Counted from the first letter of the stretch, positions 17,810-28,056 are shown. The stretch: DNA of 64,000 nt from Natrarchaeobaculum sulfurireducens (GCF_003430825.1 NZ_CP024047.1:2108001-2172000), one strand, 5' to 3'. Numbers and translations are program-made. Notes: a model not told the origin generated them from the sequence alone.

Positions 17810-20035
17810 ATGACTGGCTTTAAACCCCCTCTCGCCGCAGACGAACCGACAGCGGGAGCGCTCCCTCACGAAGACGGGATTCTCATGCACCCACCGATGG
17901 TGTTGCTCGTCGACGACGACGAGTCGTTCATCGACCTCGTTGCGAACTATTTGACACGCGAACACGGGTTCGAAACCCGAACAGTAACTTCCCCGACGTC
18001 GGCGCTCGCGATACTCGAGGACGAAGACGGGATCGACTGCGTCGTCAGCGACTACCAGATGCCCGAGACGGACGGGCTCGAGTTCCTCGAGGTAGTGGCG
18101 AAAACCTATCCGGAGCTTCCGTTCGTGATGTTCGCCGGGCAAGGCTCGGAAGCGGTCGCCAGCAAGGCGATCCAACACGGTGCCGACGATTACTTGCAGA
18201 AAGATACCGGCGAGGCCCGGTACGATCTGCTCGCAAACCGCATCCGCAACTGCGTGACGAGAGCCAGGCAAACACGCCAGCTCAACGATCTGTACGGGGC
18301 GATCGAGGACGCAGGGCACGCGATGCTCGTCACCGACACGCAGGGAACGATTACGTACGCGAATCCGACGATGGAGGCACTTTCAGGGTACGATCGATCT
18401 GATCTCGTGGGTGAGACGCCAGCGAAGCTCAAATCCGGCGCACACGATCGCGCGTTCTACCGCGAACTCTGGGAGACGGTTCTCGACGGCGAAGTCTGGC
18501 ACGGCGAGATGATCAACGAACGCGAGGACGGCAGCCGATACGTCATCGACCAGACGATCGCCCCGATCACCAGCGGCAGAACGCTCGAGGGGTTCGTCGC
18601 GATCAACCGTGATATCACTGAACAGAAGGAAAGAGAACGGGATTACCGACGGTTTAGCCAGGCGGTCGAACACGCTGGCCACGCCGTGTTGATCACTGAT
18701 TCAAACGGTCTCATCGAGTACGTCAACCCCGCGTTCGAGGAACTGTCCGGCTACGACCGAGACGAGGTCCTCGGTCAGACGCCAGCCCTGCTCAAATCCG
18801 GTCTTCACGATCGGGCCTTCTATCAGGACCTCTGGGGGGTGATCGGAAACGGCGACGTCTGGCAAGGAGAGCTGGTCAACGAACGAAAGGATGGCCGGCG
18901 ATACATCATCGCCCAGACGATCGCTCCCATCACCGACGACGAAGGGTCGATCGAAGGGTTCGTCGCGATCAACCGGGACGTCACCGAACGGAAAGCACGC
19001 GAGCAGGAACTCGAGCGATTCCGGAGCGCAGTCACGTACGCCGGACACGGGGTCATCATCACCGATTCGGATGGGGTGATCGAATACGTCAACGACGCGT
19101 TCGAGGAGCTAACCGGCTACTCTGCGGCTGAAATCGTCGGTGAGACGCCGTCGATCCTCAAATCTGGCGACCACGAAGAGGCGTTCTACAGTGAGTTGTG
19201 GGAAACGATCCTCGACGGTGGGGTCTGGCATGGCGAAGTCACCAACGAACGCAAAGACGGCAGTCGGTACGTTATCGACCAGACGATCGCTCCGATTACC
19301 GACGAGGACGGCGACGTCGACGGTTTCGTCGCGATCAACCGCGATATCACCCAGCTCAAATCGTACAAACGAGAACTCGAGAAACAAAACGAGCGGCTCA
19401 AGCAGTACGGGCAGACGGTCGCACACGACCTTCGGAATCCACTGACGTTGCTGGAAGCCGAACTTGCGACGATCGAACACGACCTCGAGACGACCGACGG
19501 ACCGATCGACCCCGACCAGTTGCTCGAGCGCTGGGAGGACGTCACGTCGGTCGCCGATCGGATGCGCGCGTTGATCGACGACTTGCTGACGATGGCCGAG
19601 CAAGGGCAACTGGTGCTCGATCCGGAGCCGGTCTCGCTCGAGGCCGTCGCCGAGGACGCCTGGCGACAGCTCGGTTCGACCGAGGCGACGCTGCTCACCG
19701 AAGAGACCGTCATCGACGCCGATTTCGACCGGCTGCGTGAACTCCTCTCGAACATGTTCCGGAACGCGATCGAACACGCCGGTGCCGACGTCGATGTCCG
19801 GGTCGGGCCGCTCGAGACAGGGCCGGGCTTTTTCATCGAGGACGACGGCTCCGGAATCCCACCGTCAGACCGCGACCGCGTACTCGAACGTGGGTTTACG
19901 ACCGACGATGAGGGCACGGGATACGGGCTGGCGATCGTCGTCCAGATAGCCGAGGGCCACGGCTGGGACGTATCGGTGACCGACGGCGCTGCCGGCGGCG
20001 CTCGGTTCGAGTTCTGTAACGTAGATGATGCCTGA
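17810..20035 (+). CDS. Hybrid histidine kinase: receiver + three PAS + HATPase
   Basis: 741 residues. An N-terminal receiver domain (VLLVDDDESF, phospho-acceptor in VVSDYQMPETDG, Lys in YLQKDT) is followed by three consecutive PAS/PAC units around residues 160-285, 285-410 and 410-535. The units are very similar to one another, each with LKSG and NERKDGxRYxIxQTIAPIT-like segments. The kinase core has AHDLRNPL (His), an N-box RNAIEHA, EDDGSGIP and GTGYGLAI. A receiver at the N-terminus suggests phosphorelay input. The Met at 17885 (MHPPMVLLVDDD) may be the true start because the residues before it are uncharacteristic. Confidence 0.92.
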   Translation: MTGFKPPLAADEPTAGALPHEDGILMHPPMVLLVDDDESFIDLVANYLTREHGFETRTVTSPTSALAILEDEDGIDCVVSDYQMPETDGLEFLEVVAKTYPELPFVMFAGQGSEAVASKAIQHGADDYLQKDTGEARYDLLANRIRNCVTRARQTRQLNDLYGAIEDAGHAMLVTDTQGTITYANPTMEALSGYDRSDLVGETPAKLKSGAHDRAFYRELWETVLDGEVWHGEMINEREDGSRYVIDQTIAPITSGRTLEGFVAINRDITEQKERERDYRRFSQAVEHAGHAVLITDSNGLIEYVNPAFEELSGYDRDEVLGQTPALLKSGLHDRAFYQDLWGVIGNGDVWQGELVNERKDGRRYIIAQTIAPITDDEGSIEGFVAINRDVTERKAREQELERFRSAVTYAGHGVIITDSDGVIEYVNDAFEELTGYSAAEIVGETPSILKSGDHEEAFYSELWETILDGGVWHGEVTNERKDGSRYVIDQTIAPITDEDGDVDGFVAINRDITQLKSYKRELEKQNERLKQYGQTVAHDLRNPLTLLEAELATIEHDLETTDGPIDPDQLLERWEDVTSVADRMRALIDDLLTMAEQGQLVLDPEPVSLEAVAEDAWRQLGSTEATLLTEETVIDADFDRLRELLSNMFRNAIEHAGADVDVRVGPLETGPGFFIEDDGSGIPPSDRDRVLERGFTTDDEGTGYGLAIVVQIAEGHGWDVSVTDGAAGGARFEFCNVDDA

Positions 20036-20115
20036 GTCCGTCTCGAAGACGATACTCGGCTCCGTCTCGAATCCGTCCGGCCTTCGATGCGGCGTCCACT
20101 CGAGTCTCTGTGCCG

Positions 20116-22311
20116 TTACTCGACAGAGCGCGCCCGCTCGAGTTCGATCGTGACCACGCTTCCGCGCGGGTCGTTTTCTTCGAAGCTGAGACGACCACCG
20201 GATCGGCGGACGACCCAGTAGACGAACCAGAGACCGAGGCCGCTACCATGTGAGAGGTCGGACTCGGTTTGCGTTTCGTCGAGGATCTGTCGTTCCATCT
20301 CCGGGATGCCGGGGCCGTCGTCGGCGATGCGAACGGTCACCGTCTCGTCGACAGTGATGTCGATCTCGAGGGTCGGTGTTGACCGATCCGCGTGGCGAGA
20401 CGCGTTGTCGACGAGTTCTTCGATGGCTTCTTCGAGCCGGTCCGTTGCCGTGGCGATGGCTTCCCCGGGTGTCGAAACACGGATGTCGACTTCGGTGTCG
20501 TGAACGGAGCTGACAGCGCGTTCGACTGCCACACCGACGTCGACTGGCTTCCGGCGAGCCGGTTCCGAGAGAAGCGACGTGATCTTGCGTCCTTTCTCTG
20601 CAGTCTCGAGGAGGCTGGTTGCACTCTCGACGATGCGTTCGGCGTGGGTTACGTGGGTCTGGGTTCCCATCGCCTGGATTACCTCTGCGTGTCCGTTGAT
20701 TACGTTCAGTTCGTTCCGAAGGTTGTGTCTGAGTACACGATCTAACGTGTTCAGCTGTCGTTCTTGCTCTTTGCGCTCGGTGACGTCGGTCTGAATCGCG
20801 ACGAACTCCTGGACGTCTCCATCGTCGGTGATGGGAGCGATCGTCTGATGAGCGTGGTAGATATCGCCGGATTTGCGGCGGTTGACGATCTCTTCTTCCC
20901 ACAGCTCGCCAGCGAGGATCGCGCTCCACTGTTCCTGGAAGTATCGGGTATCCATCTGGCCGGAGTTGAGAATACTGGGCCGTTCACCGATCGCCTCTTC
21001 GGCTGCATATCCCGTGATTTCCTCGAACGCAGGATTGACGTACGTGATCGTCCCGTCGACGTCGGTGAGAAAGATGGCGTGACCGGCGGCTTCGATCGCT
21101 TGCCGGAAGCGGGCGAGTTCTCGCTCGCGTGCCTCCCGTTCGCTCACGTCGCGGCTAACTGCGAGGATCCGTTCGTCGCCGTCGATCTCGAGTTTGTTCA
21201 GCCAGACTTCCGCAGGGAACGTCGAACCGTCTTTTCTCCGGTGGACGCCGACCAGTTCGTGTCGATCGCCGATACTCATCTCCGCCCACCGTCGACGGAG
21301 TGTTTCAGCATCGACGCCGACTTCGAAATCTGGGACCTCCATCGAAAGCAGCTCCTCACGCGTATATCCCAGATTCTTCGCGTGTTTCTCGTTGACGTCG
21401 TAGATGGTTCCGTCGAGCCCGTGGACGATGATCACATTTGGCGACTGGTCGAACAGGACCTGTAGCCGCTCTCGATTGCGCTCGAGTTCCCGTTCGCGTT
21501 CCTTTTGGGCCGTCACGTCGCGAACCGTTCCGTAGACACAGCGCGGATCACCAGCCTCGTGTCGGGGATCGGCCTGGATACGGACCCATCTGGTCTCCGC
21601 CGCTTTCGCGACGATCCGAAACTCGAGATCGATCGAAACGCCACAATCGATCGTCTGGCCGAGTTCGTTCCGGAGCGTGCGTCGATCAGCCGGATGGACG
21701 GACTCGAAGACTGTCGTCAGTCCGTCGGCCGTGGGACGTCGACAGCCGAAGAGCTCAGCAGCCCGATCGTCCCACCAGAAGTCGTCGGTACTGGAGTCGT
21801 ACTCCCAGACGCCGATACCACCGATCTCGAGAGCTGCCTCGATGACCTCCCTGGAACGATCTCGATCGCGGTCTCGATCGAGTGATTCCTCGAAGCGTCG
21901 GACGACGTACGCCTGATCGTCGTGTTCGGTTCGTTGGGTGGCGACAACGACGCGACGTCGCTCGCCGTCCGACCGTTCGACCTCGAGCGGCGAGCCGTCG
22001 ACCAGTCGTTCCACCCGCCCGTCGTCTGTGAGTGCTTCGCCGTGGGCCGTTCGCGTTCGCTCCGGGTGGAGGTCGAGTAGCTCCCGTCCACACAGCTCGT
22101 CTCTCGAGCAGCCGAGAAGCCGCTCTGCAGCATCGTTGGCTCCAGTGATCCGCCGACTGTCGGCCTCGGCGATCACGGTCGGCTCCGGGATCGCGTCGAG
22201 GACGGTAGCCGCTGGAAGCGAACCGAGCGGGGTTTCGTTCACCGTGACCGGAATGTAGTCAGTTTCGACAGATAAGCCCTCGTATCGCGGAGCGCGTCGC
22301 CATCGCGACAC
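20116..22311 (-). CDS. Multi-PAS sensor histidine kinase
   Basis: 731 residues with four PAS-like units (about 30-150, 160-285, 290-410, 412-535). The DHp helix has RVLRHNLRNELN. HATPase_c has VDNASRHAD, DDGPGIP and GSGLGLWF. Soluble; no receiver domain. The fourth PAS (ITYVNPAFEEITGYAAEEAI) resembles those of the neighbouring kinase, so the two may be partial paralogues. They are convergent, about 80 bp apart. Confidence 0.92.
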   Translation of the reverse strand: MSRWRRAPRYEGLSVETDYIPVTVNETPLGSLPAATVLDAIPEPTVIAEADSRRITGANDAAERLLGCSRDELCGRELLDLHPERTRTAHGEALTDDGRVERLVDGSPLEVERSDGERRRVVVATQRTEHDDQAYVVRRFEESLDRDRDRDRSREVIEAALEIGGIGVWEYDSSTDDFWWDDRAAELFGCRRPTADGLTTVFESVHPADRRTLRNELGQTIDCGVSIDLEFRIVAKAAETRWVRIQADPRHEAGDPRCVYGTVRDVTAQKERERELERNRERLQVLFDQSPNVIIVHGLDGTIYDVNEKHAKNLGYTREELLSMEVPDFEVGVDAETLRRRWAEMSIGDRHELVGVHRRKDGSTFPAEVWLNKLEIDGDERILAVSRDVSEREARERELARFRQAIEAAGHAIFLTDVDGTITYVNPAFEEITGYAAEEAIGERPSILNSGQMDTRYFQEQWSAILAGELWEEEIVNRRKSGDIYHAHQTIAPITDDGDVQEFVAIQTDVTERKEQERQLNTLDRVLRHNLRNELNVINGHAEVIQAMGTQTHVTHAERIVESATSLLETAEKGRKITSLLSEPARRKPVDVGVAVERAVSSVHDTEVDIRVSTPGEAIATATDRLEEAIEELVDNASRHADRSTPTLEIDITVDETVTVRIADDGPGIPEMERQILDETQTESDLSHGSGLGLWFVYWVVRRSGGRLSFEENDPRGSVVTIELERARSVE

Positions 22312-22406
22312 ATGTACTCTCGCTGTATTGTCTAGTGTAACCTCGGCTGACCGTCCGAAGTGGTGTCACGCGACACACGTATGTCTCGTGGCTGCGAACG
22401 ACTGTC

Positions 22407-23381
22407 ATGAGCGTCGATCCGTCCGCAGAGACGCCGAACTATCGACAGCTCTCGGCTGTGGAGTTCGATGACCGAATCGCAGACCTCCGTGAACGGTACG
22501 CCGACTGCGATCTGTGTGCGTACGACTGTGGCGTCGACCGAACGGCCGGGCAGATAGGAGCCTGTCAGTCCGACGATACGGCACACATCGCCTCGTATTT
22601 CGCCCACTTCGGCGAAGAAGACTGCCTGCGGGGCCACAACGGCAGCGGCACGATCTTTTTCGCCCGCTGCAACATGAAGTGCGTCTTCTGTCAGAACTTC
22701 GAGAGCAGCCACGACGCCCAGGGCGAGCCAGCTACGCCGGTGGAGATCGCCGAGATGGCCCTCGAACTCGAGGCCAACGGCTGTCATAACGTCAATCTCG
22801 TCTCGCCGACCCACCACTCACCGCGAGTCCTCGAGGCGATCAAGCTCGCGAGCGAACGGGGTCTCGAGGTGCCGATCGTCTGGAACTGCGGCGGCTACGA
22901 GTCGCCGGAAATCCTCGAGCGCCTCGAGGGGATCGTCGACATCTACATGCCGGACGTCAAGTGGTCTGAGGACGGCGCTGCGGCGATGTACTCGAAGGCA
23001 CCGAACTACTGGGAGACCGTCCAGGAGTCAGTACGCGAGATGCACCGCCAGGTTGGTGACCTCCGACTGGACGACACCGGAATCGCGACTGGCGGCCTCC
23101 TCGTGCGCCACCTCGTGATGCCGAATCACGTCGAGAACGCGGAGCGGATTCTCGAGTTCGTCGCCGAGGAACTCTCCGAGGAGACGTTCGTCAACGTCAT
23201 GGCGCAGTACCAGCCGTACTACAAGGCCAAAACGGAGGAACGCTACGCGGATATCGGTCGTCCGATCACTCCCGAAGAGTATGAGGCCGTAATCGCCTAC
23301 GCCTGCGAGGTCGGGCTCGAGCGACTCTCGCTCGACGCGTCGATGCTCGAGAGACGCTCGGGACTCCTCGGATACTTCTGA
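22407..23381 (+). CDS. Radical SAM protein, PflX/pyruvate-formate-lyase-activase-like
   Basis: 324 residues. The cluster motif is FFARCNMKCVFCQNFE (C-x3-C-x2-C, about residues 90-97). N-terminal cysteines in CDLCAYDCGVDR may hold auxiliary metal. The TIM-barrel portion includes IYMPDVKW and ends with LERRSGLLGYF. COG1313-type enzymes are predicted glycyl-radical activases, but no glycyl radical enzyme is nearby, so the substrate is open. Divergent from the multi-PAS kinase. Confidence 0.88.
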   Translation: MSVDPSAETPNYRQLSAVEFDDRIADLRERYADCDLCAYDCGVDRTAGQIGACQSDDTAHIASYFAHFGEEDCLRGHNGSGTIFFARCNMKCVFCQNFESSHDAQGEPATPVEIAEMALELEANGCHNVNLVSPTHHSPRVLEAIKLASERGLEVPIVWNCGGYESPEILERLEGIVDIYMPDVKWSEDGAAAMYSKAPNYWETVQESVREMHRQVGDLRLDDTGIATGGLLVRHLVMPNHVENAERILEFVAEELSEETFVNVMAQYQPYYKAKTEERYADIGRPITPEEYEAVIAYACEVGLERLSLDASMLERRSGLLGYF

Positions 23382-23501
23382 TGCTGCCGGACAGAACGAG
23401 TGTGAGCATTCATTATTCCCGTCAGACGAATGCGCTTGACTGAGTTCTATCTAACAGTATGAGTCAGAACGTGATTCGAGCAGGATTGCTGGAAAACGTG
23501 C

Positions 23502-24299
23502 TCAGGCTTCGAGGGCAAGACCCGCCCGTTTGAGGGCGTCGTCGGTCTCGAGGTCGTCGTGGATGACGCCTGAGACGGCGGTGGCGATGGCTTCGGGATC
23601 GTCGTGCTGGAAGATCGATCGACCCATCGAGACGCCGGCGCCGCCCGCATCCATTACGCCACGAACCATCTCGACGGTCTCGCGGTCGGTTCCTTTCGAG
23701 CCGCCGGCGATGACGACGGGGAGTCGGGTCGACTCGACGACGTGCTGGAAGCTCTCGGCGTCGCCGCTGTAGCCGGTTTTGACGACGTCAGCACCGAGTT
23801 CTTCTGCGAGGCGGACAGCGTGGCCGAGGGACTCTGCGTCCGTCGAATCGATGCCGGGACCGCGAGCGTAGGCCATCGCCAGGACCGGGAGGCCATACCG
23901 GGCGGCGTCTCGGCTGAGTTCGGCGAGGTCCTCGATCTGTTTCGGTTCGTACGTCGAGCCGACGTTGATGTGCAAGGAGACGGCGTCGGCACCGGCCCGG
24001 AGAGCTTCCTCGACCGTGGCTGTCATCCGCTTGTCGTTTTCGTCCGGGCCGATCGTCGTCGAGCCGTTGACGTGGACGATGTAGCCCTTGCCGTTTTTAT
24101 TTTCGTGGACGCGCGGGGCGACCCCTTTTTGTGTGAGGACGGCGTCAGCACCGCCGCGAGTGACGCCGTCGATCGTCGATTCGATGTCTTTCAGTCCTTT
24201 GACGGCTCCCATCGTAATCCCGTGGTCCATGGGGATGATGACGAATTTGCCGTCTGTGCCGATTCGCTCGAGTCGTGCCTCAGTGCCTGTGGTGGTCAT
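23502..24299 (-). CDS. 2-amino-3,7-dideoxy-D-threo-hept-6-ulosonate (ADH) synthase / class I aldolase family
   Basis: 265 residues. FVIIPMDHGITMGAVKGL is the signature N-terminus of the archaeal ADH synthase/Fba-class-I family. The Schiff-base Lys is likely in ADVVKTGYSGD (about residue 175), with VVIAGGSKG binding phosphate. In archaea without the DAHP route this makes the precursor of dehydroquinate. Position 25 bp after trpA supports a shikimate/aromatic role rather than glycolysis. Confidence 0.88.
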   Translation of the reverse strand: MTTTGTEARLERIGTDGKFVIIPMDHGITMGAVKGLKDIESTIDGVTRGGADAVLTQKGVAPRVHENKNGKGYIVHVNGSTTIGPDENDKRMTATVEEALRAGADAVSLHINVGSTYEPKQIEDLAELSRDAARYGLPVLAMAYARGPGIDSTDAESLGHAVRLAEELGADVVKTGYSGDAESFQHVVESTRLPVVIAGGSKGTDRETVEMVRGVMDAGGAGVSMGRSIFQHDDPEAIATAVSGVIHDDLETDDALKRAGLALEA

Positions 24300-24323
24300 T
24301 GCGGATCAGTAGCAAGCTTGCAG

Positions 24324-25265
24324 TTATGGGTGTTCTGGTTCCGGGGCGTCCGGATCGGGTCGGCCGTCGCCGGTGCCGCGGACCGCGCCGGCTTTGAGTT
24401 CGGTCGCTTTCGCCTCGAGGCGGTCGACGCCCTCGGCAGTGTCGTCGCTATCGGCGATGATGTCGATGAGTGCGCTACCGACGATGACGCCGTCGGCGCC
24501 CGCCTCGACGATCTCGGTCGCGTGGTCGCCCTCGCTGACGCCGAAGCCGACCGCTTTTGGGACGTCGTAGTCGGCGAGACGTTGCAGACTCTCGTGGGTC
24601 GCCGTCGAAACGTCACCGCGCGCGCCGGTCGTCCCGAGTCGCGCCTGGACGTAGGCGAAGCCGGACACCTGGGACATGATGGTCTCGAGGCGTTCGCCTT
24701 CGGTCGTCGGCGCGACGATGAAGACGAGGTCGAGTCCGTGCTCGTCACAGGCCGCCCGGAGCGGGTCGGCCTCCTCGGCAGGGAGGTCGGGAACGATGAT
24801 CCCCGAGAGCCCGACCTCGGCGGCGCGTTCGACGAACGGCCGGACGTCCGCCTCGGGACCGTACTGCAACACCATGTTGTAGTATGTCATCACCAGCAGC
24901 GGTGCCTCCGTCTCGAGGTCGTCGACGAGGTCGAAGAAGCCGTCGGGCGTGGTGCCGGCCTCGAGCGCGCGGTTGATCGCCGCCTGGATCGTCGGCCCCT
25001 CCGCGATCGGCTCGGAAAATGGCAACCCGAGTTCGATCAGGTCCGCCCCACCGCGGTCGAGGGCTTCGACGTACGCTTTCGTGTCCTCGAGCGACGGGTC
25101 GCCCGCGGTGACGTAGGTGATGAGCGCGGGGTCGTTCTCGCGGATCGTGGCCTCGATGTCGCTGTCCGTACCGCCATCGGCGCGAACGGCTCGCTCCTGG
25201 CCGTCACTCCCCGTTCGGTGGTTCCGAGGATCTCCTCCCGCCGGTCGTCGATCCTCGCTATTCAC
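24324..25265 (-). CDS. trpA: Tryptophan synthase alpha subunit
   Basis: 313 residues. The core runs from [11 protein letters not shown]; catalytic residues are in [16 protein letters not shown] (Glu) and [10 protein letters not shown] (Asp). [10 protein letters not shown] and GVIVGSALI form the phosphate site. It cleaves indole-3-glycerol phosphate. The N-terminal 40 residues, rich in Arg and Asp, extend beyond the usual family start; the ATG overlaps trpB by 8 bp, so it is probably genuine. Confidence 0.96.
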   Translation of the reverse strand: MNSEDRRPAGGDPRNHRTGSDGQERAVRADGGTDSDIEATIRENDPALITYVTAGDPSLEDTKAYVEALDRGGADLIELGLPFSEPIAEGPTIQAAINRALEAGTTPDGFFDLVDDLETEAPLLVMTYYNMVLQYGPEADVRPFVERAAEVGLSGIIVPDLPAEEADPLRAACDEHGLDLVFIVAPTTEGERLETIMSQVSGFAYVQARLGTTGARGDVSTATHESLQRLADYDVPKAVGFGVSEGDHATEIVEAGADGVIVGSALIDIIADSDDTAEGVDRLEAKATELKAGAVRGTGDGRPDPDAPEPEHP

Positions 25266-26562
25266 CGTCGAACACCTCCACGTCCGGTGCGGCCTCGAGG
25301 TCGCGTTTCTCGGTTTCCTCGAGGACGGTCTCTAGGTCCTTGTCGCCCCGGCCGGAGACGTTGACGACGATGAGGTCGCCGAGGTCCCCGTGGGACTCCT
25401 CTAGATAGCCGAAGGCGTGGCTCGTCTCGAGGGCGGGGATGATCCCCTCGAGTCGGGAGAGTCGGTGGAAACCGTTCAGTGCAGCCTCGTCGCCGACGCT
25501 GACTGGGGTGACCCGCCCCGTCTCGACGAGATGGGACAGTTCGGGGCCGACACCGGCGTAATCGAGGCCTGCGCTCACGCTGTGTGATTCCATGATCTGG
25601 CCGTCGCCGCTCTGGAGCAGTTTCGTCATCGCGCCGTGGAGGACGCCGTCGGTGCCCGTCGAGAGCGTCGCGGAGTTGGGTGCCAGCGCGTTCTCCTCGT
25701 CGATCTCGAGGCTCGAGCCGCCGGCTTCGACGGCGTACAGCCCGACGTGCTCTCGCGGGCTCTGCCCGCTCGAGTCATCCGTGGAGCGTAGCTCCGCGCT
25801 CTCCTCGTCGTCGACGAACGCGTGAAACGTCCCCATCGTGTTCGAGCCGCCGCCGGCACAGGCGATCACGCTGTCGGGGAGTCGGCCGGCCTGCTCCTGG
25901 ATCTGCTCGCGGGTTTCCTGACCGATGACGGCCTGGAAGTCCCGGACGAGTTTCGGGAACGGGTGGGGGCCGACGATGCTCCCGATGACGTAGTGGGTGT
26001 TCTCGACGGTCGTCGCCCAGTCGCGCATCGTCTCGTTGATCGCTTCCTTCAGGGTGGCGCTACCGGCGTCGACGGGGTTCACCTCGGCACCGTTCATCCG
26101 CATCCGGTAGACGTTCGGGCGCTGGCGATTGACGTCGGTTCGACCCATGTAAATTTCACAGGGCATCTCGAGGTGGGCTGCGGCCATCGCCGTCGCCGTG
26201 CCGTGCTGGCCCGCGCCGGTTTCGGCGACGATCCGTTCTTTGCCCATGTACTTCGCGAGCAGGACCTGCCCAAGGGCGTTGTTCAGCTTGTGTGCGCCGC
26301 CGTGGAGGAGGTCCTCGCGTTTGAGATAGATCTCGCGATCGTAGCGCTCGCTCAGTCGGTCGGCCCGTTGCAGCGGCGTCGGCCGGCCACCGAACTCGCG
26401 GAGCCGCTCGCGGAACTCGTCCATGAAGCCGTCCTCGTTCTCGAGGACATACCGCTCGTAGGCGTCCTCGAGTTCCTGCAGCGCCGGCATCAGCGCCTCG
26501 GGGACGTACTGGCCGCCGTAGTCGCCGAACGTCGGGTCGGCGTCGCGGTCGTCCGTACTCAT
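25258..26562 (-). CDS. trpB: Tryptophan synthase beta subunit with a small in-frame insertion
   Basis: 434 residues. The PLP Lys is in [14 protein letters not shown] (about residue 92), ETGAGQHG follows, and the cofactor phosphate loop is [10 protein letters not shown]. It condenses indole with serine in a complex with TrpA. Between FHAFVDDEE and [10 protein letters not shown] there is an unusual stretch, [18 protein letters not shown]. It is encoded by two tiny palindromes, GGAGC-TAC-GCTCC and CGGGC-AGA-GCCCG (about 25750-25800), and looks like an inserted repeat that keeps the frame. Confidence 0.97.
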   Translation of the reverse strand: MSTDDRDADPTFGDYGGQYVPEALMPALQELEDAYERYVLENEDGFMDEFRERLREFGGRPTPLQRADRLSERYDREIYLKREDLLHGGAHKLNNALGQVLLAKYMGKERIVAETGAGQHGTATAMAAAHLEMPCEIYMGRTDVNRQRPNVYRMRMNGAEVNPVDAGSATLKEAINETMRDWATTVENTHYVIGSIVGPHPFPKLVRDFQAVIGQETREQIQEQAGRLPDSVIACAGGGSNTMGTFHAFVDDEESAELRSTDDSSGQSPREHVGLYAVEAGGSSLEIDEENALAPNSATLSTGTDGVLHGAMTKLLQSGDGQIMESHSVSAGLDYAGVGPELSHLVETGRVTPVSVGDEAALNGFHRLSRLEGIIPALETSHAFGYLEESHGDLGDLIVVNVSGRGDKDLETVLEETEKRDLEAAPDVEVFDGE

Positions 26563-26611
26563 GGTTTCTCTCCGTTCGTCGCGTCGGTCGTCGGTTGTGG
26601 TGTCCTCATGA

Positions 26612-27394
26612 TCACTCGTCTCCTGTCGTCGCCTGTGTCAGTCGTCGTGTGTTCGCCGTTATGTCCGTCTCTCCAGTACCGTAGTCCATGATCGCGCTGC
26701 CGACCAGCAGGGCGTTTGCGCCCGCCTCGCGCATCCGTCGGACGTCTTCGGGCGAGGAGATACCGCTTTCGGCGATCAGGGTGACGTCGTCGGGTACCTC
26801 GGTTGCCACCGACTCGAAGGTTCCGAGATCGACCTCGAGTCGAGCCAGATCGCGGTTGTTGACGCCGATGAGGTCGGCACCTGCTTCGAGAGCGGACTCG
26901 AGTTCCGCTCGGTCGTGAACTTCGACCAGCGGTTGAAACCCACGCTCGCGAGCAGCTGCGACGAGCGCCTCGAGATCGTCGACGAAGCGTGCGATCAGCA
27001 GGAGCAGATCGGCCTCGACGACGTCCAACTGCGCTTCGTGCATGATGAAGTCCTTTCGGAGGACCGGGACGTCGACGGCATCTCGAACCCGTCGCAGGGA
27101 CTCGGCGGAGCCGCCGAAGTGATCGGGCTCGGTCAACACCGAGATCGCCGTAGCCCCGCCTTCGACCATTGCCTCGGCGAGAGCCGCAGGATCGTCGTCT
27201 CGAGTCCCCTCGGCGGTTGGACTCGTCGGTTTCACTTCGGCGACGACCGGCACGCGGCCCGCCGCCTCCGCACGGTCGATCGCGTCCGACAGCGAGCGTG
27301 CGTCGACAGAGACGCGGTCGCCGCCTCCCGGGCGCTCACGAGCGGCCTCGAGGATCGAAGCCACCGCGGGCGCGAGCTCCGTTTCGGAGTTCAT
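26612..27394 (-). CDS. trpC: Indole-3-glycerol-phosphate synthase
   Basis: 260 residues. [14 protein letters not shown] (catalytic Lys), [24 protein letters not shown] and IAESGI match TrpC barrel motifs in order. First gene of trpC-trpB-trpA-ADH synthase, with 50 bp before trpB. Its ATG lies 3 bp from the TGTACA palindrome, so regulation at the promoter is likely. The trpD, trpE and trpF genes are absent here. Confidence 0.96.
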   Translation of the reverse strand: MNSETELAPAVASILEAARERPGGGDRVSVDARSLSDAIDRAEAAGRVPVVAEVKPTSPTAEGTRDDDPAALAEAMVEGGATAISVLTEPDHFGGSAESLRRVRDAVDVPVLRKDFIMHEAQLDVVEADLLLLIARFVDDLEALVAAARERGFQPLVEVHDRAELESALEAGADLIGVNNRDLARLEVDLGTFESVATEVPDDVTLIAESGISSPEDVRRMREAGANALLVGSAIMDYGTGETDITANTRRLTQATTGDE

Positions 27395-27396
27395 TG

Positions 27397-27424
27397 TTGT
27401 ACATCAACGTACTCATATGTACAA
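27397..27424 (-). promoter_or_regulatory. TGTACA-type palindrome (candidate TRP box/operator) upstream of trpC
   Basis: TTGTACAT (27397-27404) and ATGTACAA (27417-27424) form a perfect 8-bp inverted repeat with a 12-bp spacer, ending 3 bp from the trpC start. In Methanothermobacter, TrpY represses trp genes by binding TGTACA boxes. A half-site-like GTACAAC lies at 27484-27490. That a TrpY-like regulator acts here is inference. Confidence 0.6.
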
Positions 27425-27585
27425 AAGCCTTGCGTCATCGGAACCCCGTTGGTGGTCGATCGGCCCACTTGTTTTGTCGCACGTACAACACAACCCCGTC
27501 TGTGAACGTGCCTCGAACACCCTGACCGAAGACGGCGGAGCCGAGACCGGCGATTATTCAAGTCCATGGTCCGTATTCACGGTGC

Positions 27586-28056
27586 ATGGAGGACGTCACG
27601 GACGCCGGTATCTACGCGCGGGAATCGACGTATCTCGACCGATACGTACAACTCGGCGTAGCCAGCGGACGCGTACTGAGCGTCTCGTTTCCGGAGACAC
27701 CGGACGGAGAGGCAGAACCCGAACATCCCGTTCTCGAGCAAATCTTCGAGTACTTAGACGGCATCGAACCCGTCACGTTCGAGAACGTCCAGGTCGCACT
27801 GACGATGCCGACTGACCAGCGGGCGGTGCTCGAGCAGGTTCGAGAGATCCCGTACGGAAATCAGGTCGACGTCGAGCGCCTCGCTCGAATGACTCCCGAA
27901 CTCGACCCCGACAACGAGGACGATCTTATTCTGGTCAGAACGGCACTCGACGAGAACCCTGCGCCACTGTTGCTCCCCGACCACCGGGTACGTGACGGGC
28001 CGAGCGCCGCGCCGCCGGCCATCGAGCAGAAGCTCCGGTCGCTCGAGGAACTGTAG
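27586..28056 (+). CDS. MGMT/alkyltransferase-like protein with the active-site Cys replaced by Asp
   Basis: 156 residues. The C-terminal domain follows the O6-alkylguanine transferase DNA-binding domain: VREIPYGNQVDVERLA, then LLLPDHRVRDGP where repair enzymes have PCHRV. The acceptor Cys is therefore Asp, so it cannot accept an alkyl group. Alkyltransferase-like (ATL) proteins lacking Cys flag lesions for nucleotide excision repair, usually with Trp or Ala at this site. Divergent from trpC. An ATL-like role is inference. Confidence 0.75.
   Translation: MEDVTDAGIYARESTYLDRYVQLGVASGRVLSVSFPETPDGEAEPEHPVLEQIFEYLDGIEPVTFENVQVALTMPTDQRAVLEQVREIPYGNQVDVERLARMTPELDPDNEDDLILVRTALDENPAPLLLPDHRVRDGPSAAPPAIEQKLRSLEEL

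Noticed and set aside
23604-25364. Plus-strand 586-aa ORF
   Set aside because: Spans antisense to ADH synthase and trpA; no protein family.
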